Part shown: one piece after another, positions 1 through 8,096 of the stretch | How positions within the stretch are numbered: position 1 is the stretch's first letter | Layout: the number at the start of each line of letters is the position of its first letter | Source of the DNA: Streptomyces sp. DH5 | GTDB lineage: Bacteria; Actinomycetota; Actinomycetes; Streptomycetales; Streptomycetaceae | Reading direction: 5' to 3' | Length of the DNA stretch: 64,000 bases | Assembly: GCF_020873915.1 (NCBI RefSeq) | Contig: NZ_JAHWGP010000019.1 | Coordinates: forward strand, 88,799 to 152,798 | Position numbers and translations under genes: made by a program | Notes under the pieces: generated by a model | Seen by the model: the letters and a program-made list of their open reading frames with translations, nothing else | Databases searched by the model: none | Told to the model about the DNA's origin: nothing

Positions 1-173
1 GTGCCTCGTCGGTGGCGAGGGCGGTGGGTGTGGTCATGGCAGATGTCATCCTTGCGTGTCGGAGTGTGGTGGGTCTTGATCGGGCGGGAGCCGGACTGAA
101 GCGGCCCTGGGATGCGCGGCCGGCTGGGGATCTCTCCCGGCCCCTGCCGTTGAGCCGGTGGGGGCCCTCGTGT

Positions 174-917
174 TCAGACGATCGCGTCGACGAGCATGAA
201 GGCCGCCACTGCCAGCAGGACACCGGCGAAGATCTTCTGGAGGGTGGTGCCGGAGATCTTCGTCGCGAGGCGTTTGCCGTCCCAGGCGCCGAGGATCGCG
301 GCTCCGGTGAAGGGGCCGATGATCTCCCAGTGGAGTCCGTCAGTGGTGCCGGTGCGAGCGGCGAGCGCGGCGAGTGAGTTCACCGTGATGACGAGCAGGC
401 TGGTGCCCACCGCCCGCCGCATGGCCAGTCCCAGGACGCTCACCAGGGCGGGCACGGCGAGGAATCCCCCACCGACTCCCAGGAAGCCCGTCACGGCACC
501 CAGTCCGGCACCGGCGCCGGCCGCCCTGCCGGGACGGATCCGGTCCGGCGCCTCGGACGCGGACGGACGCAGCATGCGCAGGGCCGCCAGCGCGGCGATG
601 ACCGCGAACGCCGCCGTCAGCACCGCTTCGGGCAGGCGCCCGGCGACAGCGCCGGCGAGGAAGGCGGGGACGATGCCCGCCGCGGCGAACAGCGCCCCTG
701 TCCTCCATGCCACGTTCCCGTCGCGGGTGTGGGCGTACAGGGCGGTGGCGGAGGTGGCGGTGACGATGATCAGGCTGGCGGTGGTGGCGGCGGCCGGAGT
801 GAAGCCGAGCAGGTAGATCAGTGCCGGCACGGCAAGGACGCTGCCACCGCCGCCCAGGGCTCCGAGGGCGAGACCGACGACGGCCCCGGCGATGAGGGCG
901 AGAACGAGTACGGTCAC
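174..917 (-). CDS. TauE/SafE-family sulfite/anion exporter
   Basis: A 247-residue integral membrane protein, probably exporting sulfite or another sulfur anion across the cytoplasmic membrane. It shows the two DUF81 halves: a glycine-rich LGALGGGGSVLAVPAL segment near residue 20 and a matching GFLGVGGGFLAVPAL segment near the middle, each followed by hydrophobic helices. I chose the GTG at 917 because it overlaps the stop of the upstream rhodanese gene by four bases (GTGA), so translation is probably coupled; longer readings add a basic, non-membrane leader. It is the last gene of a three-gene operon with a persulfide dioxygenase and rhodaneses, so export of sulfite produced from persulfide is the natural role (inference). 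The transported anion is not proven by sequence. Confidence 0.85.
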   Translation of the reverse strand: MTVLVLALIAGAVVGLALGALGGGGSVLAVPALIYLLGFTPAAATTASLIIVTATSATALYAHTRDGNVAWRTGALFAAAGIVPAFLAGAVAGRLPEAVLTAAFAVIAALAALRMLRPSASEAPDRIRPGRAAGAGAGLGAVTGFLGVGGGFLAVPALVSVLGLAMRRAVGTSLLVITVNSLAALAARTGTTDGLHWEIIGPFTGAAILGAWDGKRLATKISGTTLQKIFAGVLLAVAAFMLVDAIV

Positions 918-1279
918 GCTGTCCGGCCGCTGTTCCCGCGTTCGTCGACGACCGGGTGCCCGGCGGCGGCCCACGCGTTCATGCCGCCCTCGACGTCCAC
1001 CGCGTGCGCTCCGCGTTCGGTGAGGAGCTTCGCGGCCTGCTGGGAGCGGTGTCCGCTGCGGCAGATCACCACCAGGGGACGGCCCTGTGCCTCGGCGGGC
1101 AGGGTGGCGCCGGCGACCAGTCTCGTCAGTGGTACGTGGACGGCGCCCGGGGCGTGGCCCGAGTCCCATTCGGGCTTCTCGCGGACGTCCAGCAGGACGG
1201 CCTTGGGCCGGTCACCGCCGGTGCGGCTGTATGCCTCGTCGACCGTGACGCGGGGCCCGTTGCGGCGAAAGAGGAACAT
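914..1279 (-). CDS. Single-domain rhodanese (thiosulfate/persulfide sulfurtransferase)
   Basis: A 121-residue rhodanese-domain protein. The catalytic loop is visible as VICRSGHRSQ with Cys73 as the persulfide-carrying residue, preceded by LLDVREKPEWDSGHAPGAVHVPL, the CH2A-type segment of the fold. It would move sulfane sulfur between thiosulfate or persulfide and thiol acceptors in the cytoplasm. The ATG at 1279 is preceded by GGAAG; longer readings run through the upstream metallo-hydrolase gene in another frame. It lies 49 bp downstream of the persulfide dioxygenase fusion and overlaps the exporter gene, so the three form one operon. Confidence 0.88.
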   Translation of the reverse strand: MFLFRRNGPRVTVDEAYSRTGGDRPKAVLLDVREKPEWDSGHAPGAVHVPLTRLVAGATLPAEAQGRPLVVICRSGHRSQQAAKLLTERGAHAVDVEGGMNAWAAAGHPVVDERGNSGRTA

Positions 1280-1328
1280 CACACGCTTCCTTCCTTGCGG
1301 GGGGCGGGGGGAGGAGGAACGGCCGAGC

Positions 1329-2693
1329 TCAGCCGGAGGCCAGAGGCAGCCCGGCATCCGTCGCGGCGTCGAAGCCGTCGTCGACGGCGACCACGTCCCG
1401 TCCGGCGGCATCGAGCAGGGAGGCGGCGATCGCCGCGCGCATCCCGCCCGCACAGTGCACCCACACCGTCCCGTCCGGCACCTCGCCGATACGGCCGTGC
1501 AGTTCGTGGATCGGGATGTGGACCGAGCCCTCGATGAAGCCGCCCGCGCGCTCCGAGTCCCGGCGCACGTCCAGGACGACCACGTCGTCGCCGCGCTCAC
1601 GGACGTCGGCGAGGTCGGCGAAGCGGGCGCGGGGGAAGGAGGCGAGCTGCTCACCGGCGCGGATCCAGCCGGCCGGATCACCTGTGGCGGCGGCGGCCGG
1701 GCGGTCGATGCCCACCCGGGCCAGCTCCCGCTGCGCGTCGGTGATCTGCTCCGGAGTGTCGGCGAGCAGGGTGACGGGCTTGCCCCACGGGATCAGCCAG
1801 GCCAGGTAAGTGGCGAGCTTGCCCTCGCCCTCGAAGTTGAACGACCCGGCCACGTGCCCCTCGGCGAAGGCCATGCGGCTGCGCAGGTCCACCACCCACT
1901 CGCCCGCGGCCAGCCGGGAGGCGATCTCCTCGCCGTCCGCCCGCCGGGGCGGGGTGAGGTCGACCGGCGCGGGGCCCGCGGCGTTGGCCGGGCCCATGTG
2001 CGCGTAGTAGGCGGGCACGTCCTCCAGCCCGGCGAGCATCTGCGCGACGAAGGTGTCCACGTCCAGGGTGAGCGCGTCGTTGCTGGTGCGTTCCTTGCCG
2101 ATCGTGGTCGCGTCCCCCTCGGCCTGCGAGGAGGAGCAGAAGCTGCCGAACCCGTGGGTGGGCAGCACCGGCACCTCGTCGTCCAGCTCGGCGACCAGGC
2201 GGTGGGCGGAGGCGTGCTGGGCCCGGGCCAGCTGCTCGGTCAGCCGCGGCTCCACCAGGTCGGGGCGGCCCACCGTGCCGATCAGCAACGACCCGCCGGT
2301 GAACGCCGCGACCCCGCGCCCGTCCTCCTCCAGGACGTAGGAGGTGTGGTGCGGGGTGTGCCCGGGGGTCGCGATCGCCCGCAGTACCAGACCCGTGTCC
2401 ACGCCCGCGGTGTCGCCGTCGGCGACCGCTGTGCGGGCGAAGGACACATGCGCCCCTGCCGGCACCAGGTACTGGGCGCCGGTGACGCGGGCCAGCTCCA
2501 GGCCGCCGGTGACGTAGTCGTTGTGCACGTGGGTCTCCGCCACGTACGCGATGCGCACCCCGCGCCTGGCGGCGGCGGCGATCACCTGGTCGATGTCGCG
2601 CGGCGGGTCGATGACCACCGCGGCGCTGGGACCGCCGGCCAGGTAGCTGCGGTTGCCCAGGCCCTCGAATTCCAGGGTGTCAACGAAGAACAC
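1329..2693 (-). CDS. Persulfide dioxygenase-rhodanese fusion (metallo-beta-lactamase fold)
   Basis: A 454-residue fusion. Residues 1-240 are a metallo-beta-lactamase domain of the ETHE1/persulfide dioxygenase type, with ETHVHNDYVTGG (His55, His57, Asp59) and GHTPHHTS (His112) as metal ligands. Two rhodanese domains follow: the first (about 265-350) has no catalytic cysteine, the second has VHCAGGMRAA with Cys near 414. Known members oxidise glutathione- or low-molecular-weight persulfide to sulfite, with the rhodanese part handling sulfur transfer. The GTG at 2693 is chosen for the GAGAGGAG ribosome site upstream. It is the first gene of the sulfur operon and sits directly behind CsoR-type palindromes. 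Confidence 0.9.
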   Translation of the reverse strand: MFFVDTLEFEGLGNRSYLAGGPSAAVVIDPPRDIDQVIAAAARRGVRIAYVAETHVHNDYVTGGLELARVTGAQYLVPAGAHVSFARTAVADGDTAGVDTGLVLRAIATPGHTPHHTSYVLEEDGRGVAAFTGGSLLIGTVGRPDLVEPRLTEQLARAQHASAHRLVAELDDEVPVLPTHGFGSFCSSSQAEGDATTIGKERTSNDALTLDVDTFVAQMLAGLEDVPAYYAHMGPANAAGPAPVDLTPPRRADGEEIASRLAAGEWVVDLRSRMAFAEGHVAGSFNFEGEGKLATYLAWLIPWGKPVTLLADTPEQITDAQRELARVGIDRPAAAATGDPAGWIRAGEQLASFPRARFADLADVRERGDDVVVLDVRRDSERAGGFIEGSVHIPIHELHGRIGEVPDGTVWVHCAGGMRAAIAASLLDAAGRDVVAVDDGFDAATDAGLPLASG

Positions 2694-2717
2694 GACTACG
2701 ACTCCTCTCGAGCGATG

Positions 2718-2835
2718 TACCCCCGGGGGTATCTCATGCCCACCTTAACAGCTATACCTAGGGGGGTATTCCGCCCGGGATGACGGCGCCCCGCTCACGA
2801 CGTCGCCCGGCGTCCGTCGGGTACCCGGCGGGGTA
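2718..2835. promoter_or_regulatory. Three CsoR/CstR-type palindromic operators
   Basis: Three G/C-tract palindromes lie just upstream of the persulfide dioxygenase gene. At 2718-2731 is TACCCCCGGGGGTA, a perfect 14-bp palindrome. At 2754-2769 is ATACCTAGGGGGGTAT, an imperfect copy. At 2822-2835 is TACCCGGCGGGGTA, with perfect 5-bp arms. This TACCCC/GGGGTA pattern is the established operator type of the CsoR family (copper-sensing CsoR and persulfide-sensing CstR). Given the adjacent genes, a CstR-like persulfide sensor is the more likely ligand; no such regulator gene is in the window. Confidence 0.7.
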
Positions 2836-2886
2836 TGGGGGAATCGGCCGTTCCGCACTACTCGGGAGGGTCCGGATCCATGGTTC

Positions 2887-3624
2887 TCAGCGGGCGAGCG
2901 CGGCGCCGTCGAGGTGGCCGGCCGGGGTGCCGGCGGGCGGCTGGAACGGACGGCTGCGCGCAACCTCGGCGGCGCCTGCGCCCGCAGGGGCGCGGCTCGT
3001 CGGGGCGTCGGGCCAGGGTGCGCGCAGGGCCGGGGCGTGAGCGGGGATGGTGACGGCGGCGAGGACGGTGGCCAGCACGAGGTAGGTGTGGCGCCAGGAC
3101 AGGTGGTCGGCCAGGACCGCGGTCAGGGGTGCGAAGACGGGGGAGGCCAGGCCGCCGGCTAGCGTGACGACGGTCAGGGCGCGCACGTGGTCGGGAGCCC
3201 ACCACCGGGTCAGGGCAGCGAACGCGGGCTGGTGGAAGGTGGCCGCCATCGCGAGCCCGGCCGGCGCCCAGCCGGCGAAGAAGACCGGAATGTCGGGAGC
3301 CGCGCCGACTGTCAGCAGGCTGGCTGCGTCGATCGACGAGCCGGCGGTCATGACGGTGCGCGGGCCGCGCCGGTCGAGGATGCGGCCGACGCGGATTCCG
3401 GCGAGGGCGGAGACGACGAGGCCGGGGGAGAACGCCGCGGTGGTCGCCCCGGCCGGTCAGCCGGTCGCCGCGGTGATCTGCGGGTTGAGGACGGGGAAGG
3501 CGTAGTGGACGATGCCCCGGCTCACGATCTGCGTGGCGCAGAGGGCGGGAAGGGCGGCGCGGGGCCGCGACCGGTCCCCTGTTCCGGTCGCGGCCCCACT
3601 GCCACGGGCGTGGAGGCCGGTCAC
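2887..3624 (-). pseudogene. Broken MFS transporter of the arsenic island
   Basis: The N-terminal half of a major facilitator transporter. Reading from the GTG at 3624, which overlaps the stop of the flavoprotein gene (GTGA), the frame gives CATQIVSRGIVHYAFPVLNP, then TGA at 3459-3457, then in the same frame TTAAFSPGLVVSALAGIRVG and RILDRRGPRTVMTAG. The family normally has Trp at that position, so a single TGG to TGA change explains the stop. The remaining frame also ends after about 245 codons, whereas the family runs to about 400, so the C-terminal half is missing as well. Translation could restart at the ATG at 3351, but the product would lack the first helices. Confidence 0.8.
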
Positions 3625-5027
3625 GAGCCGCAGCAGCCGCCCGCCGGCGCCTGGTCGGTGGCTGCCCCGGCCCCGGCGGGCGCGCCGAGCTGGACGAGCT
3701 GGGGTGCGGGCGCGCAACAGCCGCCGTCGTCGTCGGCCTGCTGGGTGTCGGGGGTGTCGAAGAGGCCGGCTCCGCCGCAGACTCCGGTCTCGGGCAGGGT
3801 GAGTTCGACGCGGTCGGCGGAGGCGAGGTCGCCGGCGATCGCGGCGGCGACGGAGCGGACCTGCTCGTAGCCGGTCATCGCGAGGAAGGTCGGAGCGCGG
3901 CCGTAGGCCTTCATACCGACCAGGTACACGCCCTGTTCGGGGTGGGAGAGCTCGCGGTGGCCGTGCGGGTAGACGGTGCCGCAGGAGTGCTGGTTGGGGT
4001 CGATCAGCGGCGCCAGGGCCACGGGCGCCTGGAGGCGCTCGTCCAGGCCGAGGCGCAGTTCGCCGAGGAAGGACAGGTCGGGGCGGAAGCCGGTCAGGAC
4101 GATCACCTCGTCGACCGGGTCAAGGCGGCGGCCGTCCTCGCCGGCCAGGACCAGGCGGCCGTCGGTGTCGCGCTCGATCGCCTCGGTGCGGAAGCCGGTG
4201 ACCGCGTCGGCGTGGCCCTCGTCGACGGCGGCCTTCGCCGCGAGGCCCAGGGCGCCGCGGGCGGGCAGCTGGTCGGCGGTGCCGCCGCCGAAAGTGGAGC
4301 CCGAGATGCCGCGGCGCAGGATCCATACGCCCTTCGTGCCCGAGCCGTCGTCGGACTCGGCGAGGTCGGCGAGGTAGGCGAGAGCGGTGAAAGCGGAGGC
4401 GCCGGAGCCGATCACGGCGGTGCGCCTGCCCGCGTACCGGGCGCGGACGGCCGGGTCCCTGAGGTCCGGGACGCGGTAGGTGATGCGGTCGGCGGCCGCG
4501 CGCTCCCCCAGGGCCGCAAGTCCGCTGCCGCCGGCCGGGGACGGCGTGGCCCAGGTGCCGGAGGCGTCGATGACGGCGCGGGCGAAGAGGCGCTCCTCAC
4601 GGCCGTCGGCGTGGGCGACGTGCACGACGAACGGCTGCTGCTCGCGGTCGGCGTCCACGATGCGGTCGCGGCCGGTGCGCGAGACACCGGTGACGGTGGT
4701 GTCCAGGCGGACGCGGTCGCCGAGGACGTCGGCGAGCGGCCGCAGGTAGGACTCGGCCCAGTCGCCGCCGGAGGGGTAGGCGGCCGGGTCGGGCCGGGTC
4801 CAGCCGGTGGGGGCGAGGAGCTTCTCGGCGGCCGGGTCGATGACCTCGCCCCAGGTGGAGAACAGGCGCACGTGCGACCACTCGCGTACCGCGGCACCGG
4901 CTGCCTGGCCGGCTTCCAGGACCACGGGTTCGACGCCCTGGTCGATCAGGTGGGCGGCGGCGGCCAGACCGACGGGGCCGGCCCCGATGACGACGACGGG
5001 CAGTTCGGTGGTGGCGGGCGCGTTCAC
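3621..5027 (-). CDS. ArsO-like FAD/NAD(P)H flavoprotein monooxygenase with Cys-rich tail
   Basis: A 468-residue flavin-binding monooxygenase-like enzyme. The FAD Rossmann motif VVIGAGPVGLAAA is at the N terminus and a second NAD(P)H Rossmann motif AVIGSGASAFTAL lies mid-protein. The last 60 residues carry cysteine pairs (VCGGAG, DGGCCAPAP and a terminal GGCCGS), a plausible metalloid-binding tail. ArsO-type flavoproteins of unclear reaction are known in Streptomyces arsenic operons. The GTG at 5027 is chosen for the GAGGAG seven bases upstream. It is divergent from arsR, so both are probably controlled from the shared ArsR boxes between them. The exact substrate is unknown. Confidence 0.75.
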   Translation of the reverse strand: MNAPATTELPVVVIGAGPVGLAAAAHLIDQGVEPVVLEAGQAAGAAVREWSHVRLFSTWGEVIDPAAEKLLAPTGWTRPDPAAYPSGGDWAESYLRPLADVLGDRVRLDTTVTGVSRTGRDRIVDADREQQPFVVHVAHADGREERLFARAVIDASGTWATPSPAGGSGLAALGERAAADRITYRVPDLRDPAVRARYAGRRTAVIGSGASAFTALAYLADLAESDDGSGTKGVWILRRGISGSTFGGGTADQLPARGALGLAAKAAVDEGHADAVTGFRTEAIERDTDGRLVLAGEDGRRLDPVDEVIVLTGFRPDLSFLGELRLGLDERLQAPVALAPLIDPNQHSCGTVYPHGHRELSHPEQGVYLVGMKAYGRAPTFLAMTGYEQVRSVAAAIAGDLASADRVELTLPETGVCGGAGLFDTPDTQQADDDGGCCAPAPQLVQLGAPAGAGAATDQAPAGGCCGS

Positions 5028-5334
5028 GGCGACTCCTCGCGTGTTTCGACGTCTGTCGATGGCTTGCGCGGTCCAGCATGGCACCTGTATTGATGAGCGT
5101 CAACATAGACATTCATCGAATTCAGGGGTACTCGCTGATGGAGCGCAGTGACGGGGCCGTCGTCGGCGGCCCGGGCCGCGTCGGGGTGCCCGGGCCGGCG
5201 TTCGTCGGACTGGAGTGGCAGCGCAGCCTGTCATGGGCCGGGACGCGGAGCGGATGGCCCGGCGCCTGGCCGCCCGTCTCGCGCGGCGGTGACGACCCTT
5301 CCCCCGCTGGTTCGACATATGTCAACATAGATGC
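5028..5334. promoter_or_regulatory. Divergent arsO-like/arsR promoter region with repeated ArsR boxes
   Basis: This 307-bp divergent region holds no convincing gene. It carries two same-strand copies of a 22-bp element starting GTCAACATAGA: 5099-5120 (ending CATCGAA) and 5321-5342 (ending TGTCGAA). The second sits inside an inverted repeat with arms TTCGACAT (5311-5318) and ATGTCGAA (5335-5342). A shorter TCGAC-GTCT-GTCGA palindrome is at 5046-5059. These are the likely ArsR operators; the last arm covers the arsR start codon itself. Confidence 0.6.
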
Positions 5335-5709
5335 ATGTCGAACACGAAGGTGCTGCCGCTGCTCGAAGCCGACGGCCAGGGCATCGTGCCGTGCTGCCCG
5401 CCGCTGACCGAGCGCCCGATGACCGCCGACGAGGCCGAGACGGCCGCGCGGATGTTCAAGGCGCTCGGTGACCCGGTCCGCCTGCGGCTGTTCTCCGCCG
5501 TGGCCTCGCACGAGGGCGGCGAGGCGTGCGTGTGCGACATCTCCGACGTCGGCGTCTCCCAGCCCACCGTCTCCCACCACCTGAAGAAGCTCAAGGAAGC
5601 CGGCCTGCTCACCTCCGAGCGGCGCGGAACCTGGGTGTACTACCGCGTCGAGCCGTCCGTGCTGGCCGCCATGGGCCGGCTGCTGGTGGGTGCCCCGGCT
5701 GCGGCATGA
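5335..5709 (+). CDS. arsR: ArsR-family arsenite-responsive repressor
   Basis: A 124-residue ArsR/SmtB winged-helix repressor. The recognition region is QPTVSHHLKKLKEAGLL and the wing RRGTWVYYRVEP. Candidate As(III) ligands are a vicinal pair Cys20-Cys21 near the N terminus and Cys65/Cys67 in CVCDIS. A pair near residue 15 plus a helix cysteine is the layout reported for the Corynebacterium glutamicum-type ArsR. There is no ribosome site before the ATG at 5335 and the start lies inside an inverted repeat, so a leaderless, autorepressed transcript is likely (inference). It is divergent from the arsO-like gene. Confidence 0.88.
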   Translation: MSNTKVLPLLEADGQGIVPCCPPLTERPMTADEAETAARMFKALGDPVRLRLFSAVASHEGGEACVCDISDVGVSQPTVSHHLKKLKEAGLLTSERRGTWVYYRVEPSVLAAMGRLLVGAPAAA

Positions 5710-5923
5710 CCGCATCCGGACTCCCCTCGGCGACGCCCGGGGACGCCGCGGCGGAGGGCGGCCGACCGGGCTCCGCCCGGCCCGTGCGGACTGGAGCGGT
5801 GTGCCGTCGCGGCCGGGTTCATCACGGTCACGGCTACCGTCAGGTCCGGGAGGCCGGGCAGGGGACCGAACCGCGGGGACTCCATGGGCGCCCGTGTCCG
5901 CCTCGGCCATGAGGCGGTCGCCG

Positions 5924-7018
5924 TCATGAACCCGGCCGGGCGGTGCTGAACTTCTTGCGCCAGACCAGGGACACGTAGATCAGGCCGACCAGGACCGGAA
6001 CCTCGATCAGCGGGCCGACCACGCCGGACAGGGCCTGGCCGGAGGTGACGCCGAAGGTGGCGATGGCGACGGCGATGGCGAGCTCGAAGTTGTTGCCGGC
6101 GGCGGTGAACGCGAGGGTGGTGGTGCGCTCGTAGTTCAGGCCGATCGCCTTGCCCAGGGCGAAGGTGCCGAACCACATCGTGGCGAAGTAGACGAGCAGT
6201 GGCAGCGCGATGCGGGCGACGTCCAGCGGCTGCGAGGTGATGGTCTTGCCCTGCAGGGCGAAGAGGATGACGATCGTGAAGAGCAGGCCGTACAGCCCCC
6301 AGGGGCCGATCCTCGGCAGGAACTTCCGCTCGTAGCTCTCGCGGCCCATCCTCTTCTCGCCGATCCGGCGGGTGAGGAAGCCGGCCAGCAGCGGGACGCC
6401 CAGGAAGACGACGACGTTGAGGGCGATCTCCCACAGGGAGATGTCGAGGTGCTCTCCGTTGCCCAGGCCCAGCCGGCCGGGCAGCAGGTCGAGGTAGAAC
6501 CAGCCGAGCAGGCCGAACGCGAGGACCTGGAACACCGAGTTCAGCGCGACGAGCACGGCCGCGGCCTCGCGGTCGCCGCAGGCCAGGTCGTTCCAGATGA
6601 TGACCATGGCGATGCAGCGGGCCAGACCGACGATGATCAGACCGGTGCGGTACTCGGGCAGGTCCGGCAGGAAGATCCAGGCCAGGGCGAACATCACCGC
6701 CGGGCCGACGAGCCAGTTGACGACCAGCGAGGAGGTCATCAGCTTCCGGTCGCCGGTGACCGCGTCCAGCCGGTCGTAGCGGACCTTGGCGAGCACCGGG
6801 TACATCATGACCAGCAGACCGACGGCGATGGGCAGGGAGATGCCGCCGACCTCCACCTCGGCCAGGGCGTCGTTCAGCCCGGGGACGGCGCGGCCCAGGC
6901 CGAGGCCCACGGCCATGGCGAGCAGGATCCACACCGCGAGGAAGCGGTCGAGGGTCGACATCCTCGCGGCGACCGACGTTTCCGCGCCGGTGGACGCGGG
7001 TGCTTCGGTGCGGGTCAC
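5924..7018 (-). CDS. acr3: ACR3-family arsenite efflux permease
   Basis: A 364-residue, ten-helix arsenite/proton antiporter of the ACR3 family. The conserved cysteine is in GLARCIAMVIIWNDLACGD (Cys135), and the conserved glutamate in GPLIEVPVL near the C terminus; both are known functional positions in ACR3 pumps. The ATG at 7018 overlaps the stop of the upstream arsR2 gene (ATGA at 7015-7018), giving a two-gene operon arsR2-acr3. It would expel As(III) made by ArsC from the cell membrane. The length is typical of the family. Confidence 0.93.
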   Translation of the reverse strand: MTRTEAPASTGAETSVAARMSTLDRFLAVWILLAMAVGLGLGRAVPGLNDALAEVEVGGISLPIAVGLLVMMYPVLAKVRYDRLDAVTGDRKLMTSSLVVNWLVGPAVMFALAWIFLPDLPEYRTGLIIVGLARCIAMVIIWNDLACGDREAAAVLVALNSVFQVLAFGLLGWFYLDLLPGRLGLGNGEHLDISLWEIALNVVVFLGVPLLAGFLTRRIGEKRMGRESYERKFLPRIGPWGLYGLLFTIVILFALQGKTITSQPLDVARIALPLLVYFATMWFGTFALGKAIGLNYERTTTLAFTAAGNNFELAIAVAIATFGVTSGQALSGVVGPLIEVPVLVGLIYVSLVWRKKFSTARPGS

Positions 7019-7323
7019 GGACAGGCCCTCTTGTTCCCAGCGGCGTTACGGGCGGACTCGGCCAGCTCGGCGAACCCGCCGGCGAGCGAGGCGAGGACGT
7101 CGGGGCGCAGCTTGTAGTACGTGTACCGGCCGCACGGCTCCGTCTCCACCACCCCGGCCTCGCGCAGCACCCTCAGGTGGTTGGACAGGTTGGTCTGCCG
7201 GGCCCCGGTCTCCTCCACCAGGTGGGTGGTGCACAGCGTCTCCCGGGCGAGCAGGGTCACGATCTGGAGCCTGAGCGGGTCGGCCAGCACCCGCATCAGG
7301 TCAGTGTCGACTGACGTCAGCAT
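7015..7323 (-). CDS. arsR: Second ArsR-family repressor
   Basis: A 102-residue winged-helix repressor with the ArsR core ADPLRLQIVTLLARETLCTTHL, recognition region TNLSNHLRVLREAGVV and wing GRYTYYKLRP. Cysteines are at 31, 64 and 101; unlike the first ArsR it has no CVC motif, so the metalloid site is of a different ArsR subtype (probably Cys31/Cys64 plus the tail). It is the first gene of the arsR2-acr3 operon and divergent from arsC. Palindromes of the form ATCAG/CTGAT lie in the shared promoter. Confidence 0.87.
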   Translation of the reverse strand: MLTSVDTDLMRVLADPLRLQIVTLLARETLCTTHLVEETGARQTNLSNHLRVLREAGVVETEPCGRYTYYKLRPDVLASLAGGFAELAESARNAAGNKRACP

Positions 7324-7326
7324 GCG

Positions 7327-7355
7327 CTGATACTGTCACATCAGCCGACGCTGAT
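7327..7355. promoter_or_regulatory. Candidate operator between arsR2 and arsC
   Basis: Two overlapping inverted repeats: CTGAT (7327-7331) with ATCAG (7340-7344), and ATCAGC-CGAC-GCTGAT (7340-7355). The site lies directly upstream of arsR2 on the minus strand and of arsC on the plus strand. It is the natural binding site for ArsR2, which would silence both transcripts without arsenite (inference). Confidence 0.5.
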
Positions 7356-7395
7356 ACCAGTCCGGGCTGACCTGATGAAGGGTCTCTCATGCCCG

Positions 7396-7449
7396 CCCTC
7401 CAGGCCGCCGCCATCATGATCACCATGGGCTGCGGGGATGCCTGGCCCG
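7396..7449 (+). pseudogene. Duplicated 18-codon remnant of arsC
   Basis: The segment between the arsC promoter and the arsC start aligns with an internal piece of arsC itself. Reading in the arsC frame it gives LQAAAIMITMGCGDAWP, against VQASDYVITMGCGDACP encoded at about 7709-7762. At DNA level 17 consecutive bases (ATCACCATGGGCTGCGG) are identical and flanking bases mostly match. It is probably a scar of a tandem duplication or of a second, deleted arsC. Confidence 0.6.
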
Positions 7450-7484
7450 CACCACCTGCCGCTCACCCCGTGAAGGAAGAACGC

Positions 7485-7904
7485 ATGTCCTCCGTCCCGC
7501 TCGCCTCCGTGCTGTTCGTCTGCGTCCACAACGCCGGCCGCTCCCAGATGGCCGCCGGATTCCTCCACCACCTCGCCGGCGACCGTGTGGAGGTCCGCTC
7601 CGCAGGCTCCCTCCCCGGCGACCGGGTCAACCCGGCCGCCGTCGAGGCGATGCGGGAAGTCGGCATCGACATCGCAGACGCCCGGCCGAAGATCCTCACC
7701 ACGGAGGCCGTCCAGGCGTCCGACTACGTCATCACCATGGGCTGCGGCGACGCCTGCCCCGTCTTCCCCGGCAGGAAGTACCTCGACTGGGCCCTGGAAG
7801 ACCCCGCCGGCAAGGGCGTCGAAGCCGTCCGCCCCATCCGCGACGAGATCAAGACCCGCATCGAGGCACTCATCGCCGAGATCGACACCCCGCAGGAGGC
7901 GTGA
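7485..7904 (+). CDS. arsC: Arsenate reductase ArsC, low-molecular-weight phosphatase fold
   Basis: A 139-residue arsenate reductase. The phosphatase-type P-loop is CVHNAGRS (Cys13 to Arg19), and Cys87 and Cys91 in MGCGDACP are the likely relay cysteines. It reduces arsenate to arsenite, the substrate of the ACR3 pump. The electron donor (thioredoxin or mycothiol) cannot be settled from sequence alone. The ATG at 7485 follows GAAGGAAG; an upstream in-frame ATG at 7389 would add a leader containing the duplicated arsC scrap and is unlikely. Confidence 0.92.
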   Translation: MSSVPLASVLFVCVHNAGRSQMAAGFLHHLAGDRVEVRSAGSLPGDRVNPAAVEAMREVGIDIADARPKILTTEAVQASDYVITMGCGDACPVFPGRKYLDWALEDPAGKGVEAVRPIRDEIKTRIEALIAEIDTPQEA

Positions 7905-8096
7905 CCCGCGGCACCGGGCTTCCGGCCGGCTGTGCGTACTGGGCCCGAACGCCCCGCCCCTGGCCGGGGTAGGGTCCGGATGTGCGTTGATCTCCCGGGC
8001 GGCAGTCAAGTGCGGCCGCAGACGGTGCGGGGCGCCCCTCGACCAAGGGGCCGCCCCGGCAGGCATACCCGTCATCACCTCGCGGAGATCCCCACC

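Noticed and set aside
12-377. Small plus-strand frame at the left edge
   Set aside because: Overlaps the TauE gene antisense, with no ribosome site; positions 1-173 show nothing I can support.
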